Below the pieces are notes generated by a model. It did no database searches. It saw only the letters and a program-made list of their open reading frames with translations, and had not been told where the DNA came from. A program made the position numbers and the translations under genes. Shown here piece by piece: positions 41,468 to 43,214 of a stretch of 43,214 nt of DNA (position 1 is the stretch's first letter; each line of letters begins with the position of its first letter). This DNA comes from CAYUIS01 sp964444825 (GTDB taxonomy: Bacteria > Chloroflexota > Anaerolineae > B4-G1), in contig CAYUIS010000028.1 in NCBI GenBank assembly GCA_964444825.1, positions 1 to 43,214 of the forward strand, written 5' to 3'.

Positions 41468-42157
41468 TCAGGGTTGGCTGACTGTCAAATCCTCCTTCGT
41501 TTCCAGGGCAGGCAAGGACTGAGTGCGTGATGTGTCTGCGCTGAAACGTCCACGAAGCTTGCTGAACGCCCTTCTGACAATCGGCAAGCGCACGATAAGA
41601 AGCAAGGCCAGGACCGCTCCATAGAGCAGCGGTCTGCGGGTGTCCTTAACCAACCAAAAGAAGTGCAGAACGGCCAGAATAGCAGCAGCGTAGGCCAATC
41701 GGTGCAACCCTTTCCACTTACTGCCCATACGTTTTTGGAACCCTCGAGTCGAGGTGACTGCCAGAGGTACGAGCAGCAGGCCCGCGGCCAGCCCCGGCAA
41801 CACGAACCGCTGTGAGAAGATCGCCGGCCCCAGCAGTCCGAGATCCAGCCCATAGTCCCAGCCAGCGAAGACGAAAAAGTGCACAGACACGTACAAACAG
41901 GCATAGAGCCCCAACGCCCGTCGCACTCGCTTCACACGCCCGAAGCCAAACACGATGTTGATGGGTGTACAGGCCAGAGACAGTATGAGCAAGGCCAACG
42001 CCGTTCTCCCGGTGCGGGTTGTGATTTCCCGAATGGGGTCCACAAAGAACGCGCCCTGCCAGTAATCCCACAAGATGAGCCCCAGCGGCAAGAGTGCCCC
42101 CACGTGGACCAAGATTCGTAGCCAGTTCTCCCGGACTTTCGATAAGAGCCTGTTCAT
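41468..42157 (-). CDS. msrQ: MsrQ-like heme-binding membrane subunit of methionine sulfoxide reductase
   Basis: A 229-residue ferric-reductase-like membrane protein with five to six helices. Candidate heme ligands are the His in YVSVHFFVFAGWDYG and the two in HRLAYAAAILAVLHFFWLVK. REITTRTGRTALALLILSLA is the family-typical helix start. MsrQ passes electrons from the quinone pool or cytoplasmic flavin to MsrP, which repairs oxidised methionine in exported proteins. Its ATG 42157 overlaps the MsrP stop by 1 nt (TGATG), so the two are coupled. GTG 42169 is an alternative start. Confidence 0.9.
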   Translation of the reverse strand: MNRLLSKVRENWLRILVHVGALLPLGLILWDYWQGAFFVDPIREITTRTGRTALALLILSLACTPINIVFGFGRVKRVRRALGLYACLYVSVHFFVFAGWDYGLDLGLLGPAIFSQRFVLPGLAAGLLLVPLAVTSTRGFQKRMGSKWKGLHRLAYAAAILAVLHFFWLVKDTRRPLLYGAVLALLLIVRLPIVRRAFSKLRGRFSADTSRTQSLPALETKEDLTVSQP

Positions 42158-43149
42158 CAAAAGTACCACTCTCTTCGGTCCAGATCTGGGTAAAGATGTA
42201 CGACTTCTTCAGCATACCCATTGAACAGGAGGGTCTCGCGGCGCTTGCTCTCCCCGATCCGGCGCTCGGTGGCCTGAGACCACCGGGGATGTGACACCTC
42301 TGGGTTTACGTTGGCCCAGAACCCATATTCACTCGACGCAGTAGCCATCCACAGCGACGTAGGCATCTCCTCCACCAAATCGATCTTTACAACGGATTTA
42401 ATGCTCTTGAACCCATACTTCCACGGCACAACCAGGCGTACTGGAGCACCGTTCTGCGGCAGCAAAGGCTTGCCATACAGTCCGGTCGACAGCAGAGTCA
42501 AGTCGTGCATCGCCTCATCCAGGCGCAGTCCTTCAACATAGGGCCAAGGAAAGGAGGCTCTCTTTTGACCCGGCATCTGCTCTGGGTCAAAGAGGGTCTC
42601 AAAACGCACGTATTTGGCTTGAGACGTCGGCTCGACTTCCCGCAGCAGATTCGCCAGAGGAAAGCCAATCCACGGAATGACCATTGACCAGGCCTCAACG
42701 CACCGCATACGGTAGACCCGCTCTTCCTGCTCGAACTTACGCAAATCATCCAGGTCAAACGTCTTTGGCTTGTTAACCAGACCCCCTACCTGCACGGTCC
42801 ACGGTAAGGTTTTAAAGTCGGTTGCCAGGGAGGCAACACCATCCTTCTCTACGGTGAACTCGTAAAAGTTGGTATAGTTGGCAACAGCCTCGAGCGAGGT
42901 AAGCCCACTCCCCAACTCGTCGCCGCTGGCGCTCAATCCAGGCAGCGTCTCAGTGGCAGCGACTGGTGTTTCACCCGCCACCGTGGGGGCCAACGTAGGA
43001 ACCGGTTCTGCGCCCTCGGAAGGACCCTGCCTGGCACATGCGGCCAAGATTGCAGAATTGGCCACCAGTGCGCCAATACCTACCATGAAGCGACGGCGGG
43101 ACAGATAGAGATGTTCCGGCGTAATCTCAGACGAATCGATCTTGATCAT
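42157..43149 (-). CDS. msrP: MsrP/YedY-like molybdopterin methionine sulfoxide reductase, Tat-exported with lipobox
   Basis: A 330-residue molybdenum enzyme. The twin-arginine signal is LSRRRFMVGIG and the h-region ends ILAACARQG, a lipobox-like LAAC. It may therefore be a lipoprotein on the outer face of the membrane rather than freely soluble. The Mo-ligand is Cys150 in MRCVEAWSMVIPWIGFPL, and PLLPQNGAPVRLVVPWKYGF is the other hallmark. A Thr/Pro/Ala-rich linker follows the signal. ATG 43149, with AGGGGGTG 6 nt upstream, is chosen over ATG 43176. It reduces Met-sulfoxide in extracytoplasmic proteins using electrons from MsrQ. Confidence 0.93.
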   Translation of the reverse strand: MIKIDSSEITPEHLYLSRRRFMVGIGALVANSAILAACARQGPSEGAEPVPTLAPTVAGETPVAATETLPGLSASGDELGSGLTSLEAVANYTNFYEFTVEKDGVASLATDFKTLPWTVQVGGLVNKPKTFDLDDLRKFEQEERVYRMRCVEAWSMVIPWIGFPLANLLREVEPTSQAKYVRFETLFDPEQMPGQKRASFPWPYVEGLRLDEAMHDLTLLSTGLYGKPLLPQNGAPVRLVVPWKYGFKSIKSVVKIDLVEEMPTSLWMATASSEYGFWANVNPEVSHPRWSQATERRIGESKRRETLLFNGYAEEVVHLYPDLDRREWYF

Positions 43150-43214
43150 GATTTCACCCCCTAAGAGTAGATGCATTCCTGCTCTTCAGACGCCTTGAAG
43201 ACACGCTATCTTAC

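Overview
This 43.2 kb, GC-rich window (my impression is a little under 60% GC) has the gene content of a Chloroflexota bacterium, probably Anaerolineae-like. The assignment is an inference. It rests on surface-protein tails ending in the form LPLV(V/I)R, a transaldolase/phosphoglucose isomerase fusion, a SARP/BTAD-AAA regulator, an HgcAB-like fusion with its partner methyltransferase, and a Tat-exported, lipobox-bearing MsrP that suits a cell with one membrane. I saw no rRNA, tRNA, insertion sequence, phage or CRISPR array. Coding density is high, with many 1-16 bp overlaps. Most readable promoters are sigma-70-like, several with an extended -10.

Layout. 1-300: decayed M20 peptidase. 292-2212 (minus): P-loop kinase and MATE/ANKH-like membrane protein, divergent from 2350-6867 (plus): epimerase, 3-methyladenine glycosylase, SPL-like PLP decarboxylase and GPH sugar transporter. 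7058-9607: large two-barrel glycosidase-like protein with three SH3 repeats. 9655-14268: malate/lactate dehydrogenase, GAF-GAF-cyclase, CpaM-like methyltransferase and HgcAB-like corrinoid/ferredoxin fusion. 14706-19702: MoxR, DUF58, DUF4129-type protein and cystathionine synthase/lyase in one overlapping run. 19868-21499: secreted SGNH-like protein. Everything from 21506 to the end is on the minus strand. Read in transcription order it comprises msrP-msrQ; glk, a mini-ORF, tal-pgi and rpiA; a SARP regulator; zwf and an APH-like kinase; a VTT protein, Fe-S protein, FAD oxidoreductase, nucleoside hydrolase and two small glycosyltransferases (TIGR04283/TIGR04282 type); and a CPA1 antiporter, universal stress protein and YicI-like alpha-xylosidase.

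How it fits together. Glucokinase, G6P dehydrogenase, transaldolase/PGI and RpiA make up much of an upper-glycolysis and pentose-phosphate module around one ATPase regulator. The GPH transporter, GH31 enzyme and SH3-glycosidase point to use of plant-type glycans. The most interesting block is 10802-14268. There an HgcA-type corrinoid domain, with the cap-helix Cys but with Gly in place of the usual Lys, is fused to an HgcB-type ferredoxin lacking the terminal Cys pair. It is translationally coupled to a SAM methyltransferase and sits just downstream of a nucleotide cyclase. This looks like a corrinoid methyl-transfer system related to, but probably distinct from, mercury methylation.

There are also gene scars: an M20 fragment with a frameshift, two orphan surface-protein tails (one fused in frame behind the regulator's stop), and an 11-codon stub that looks like the start of a CBM48-type gene and now precedes tal-pgi.
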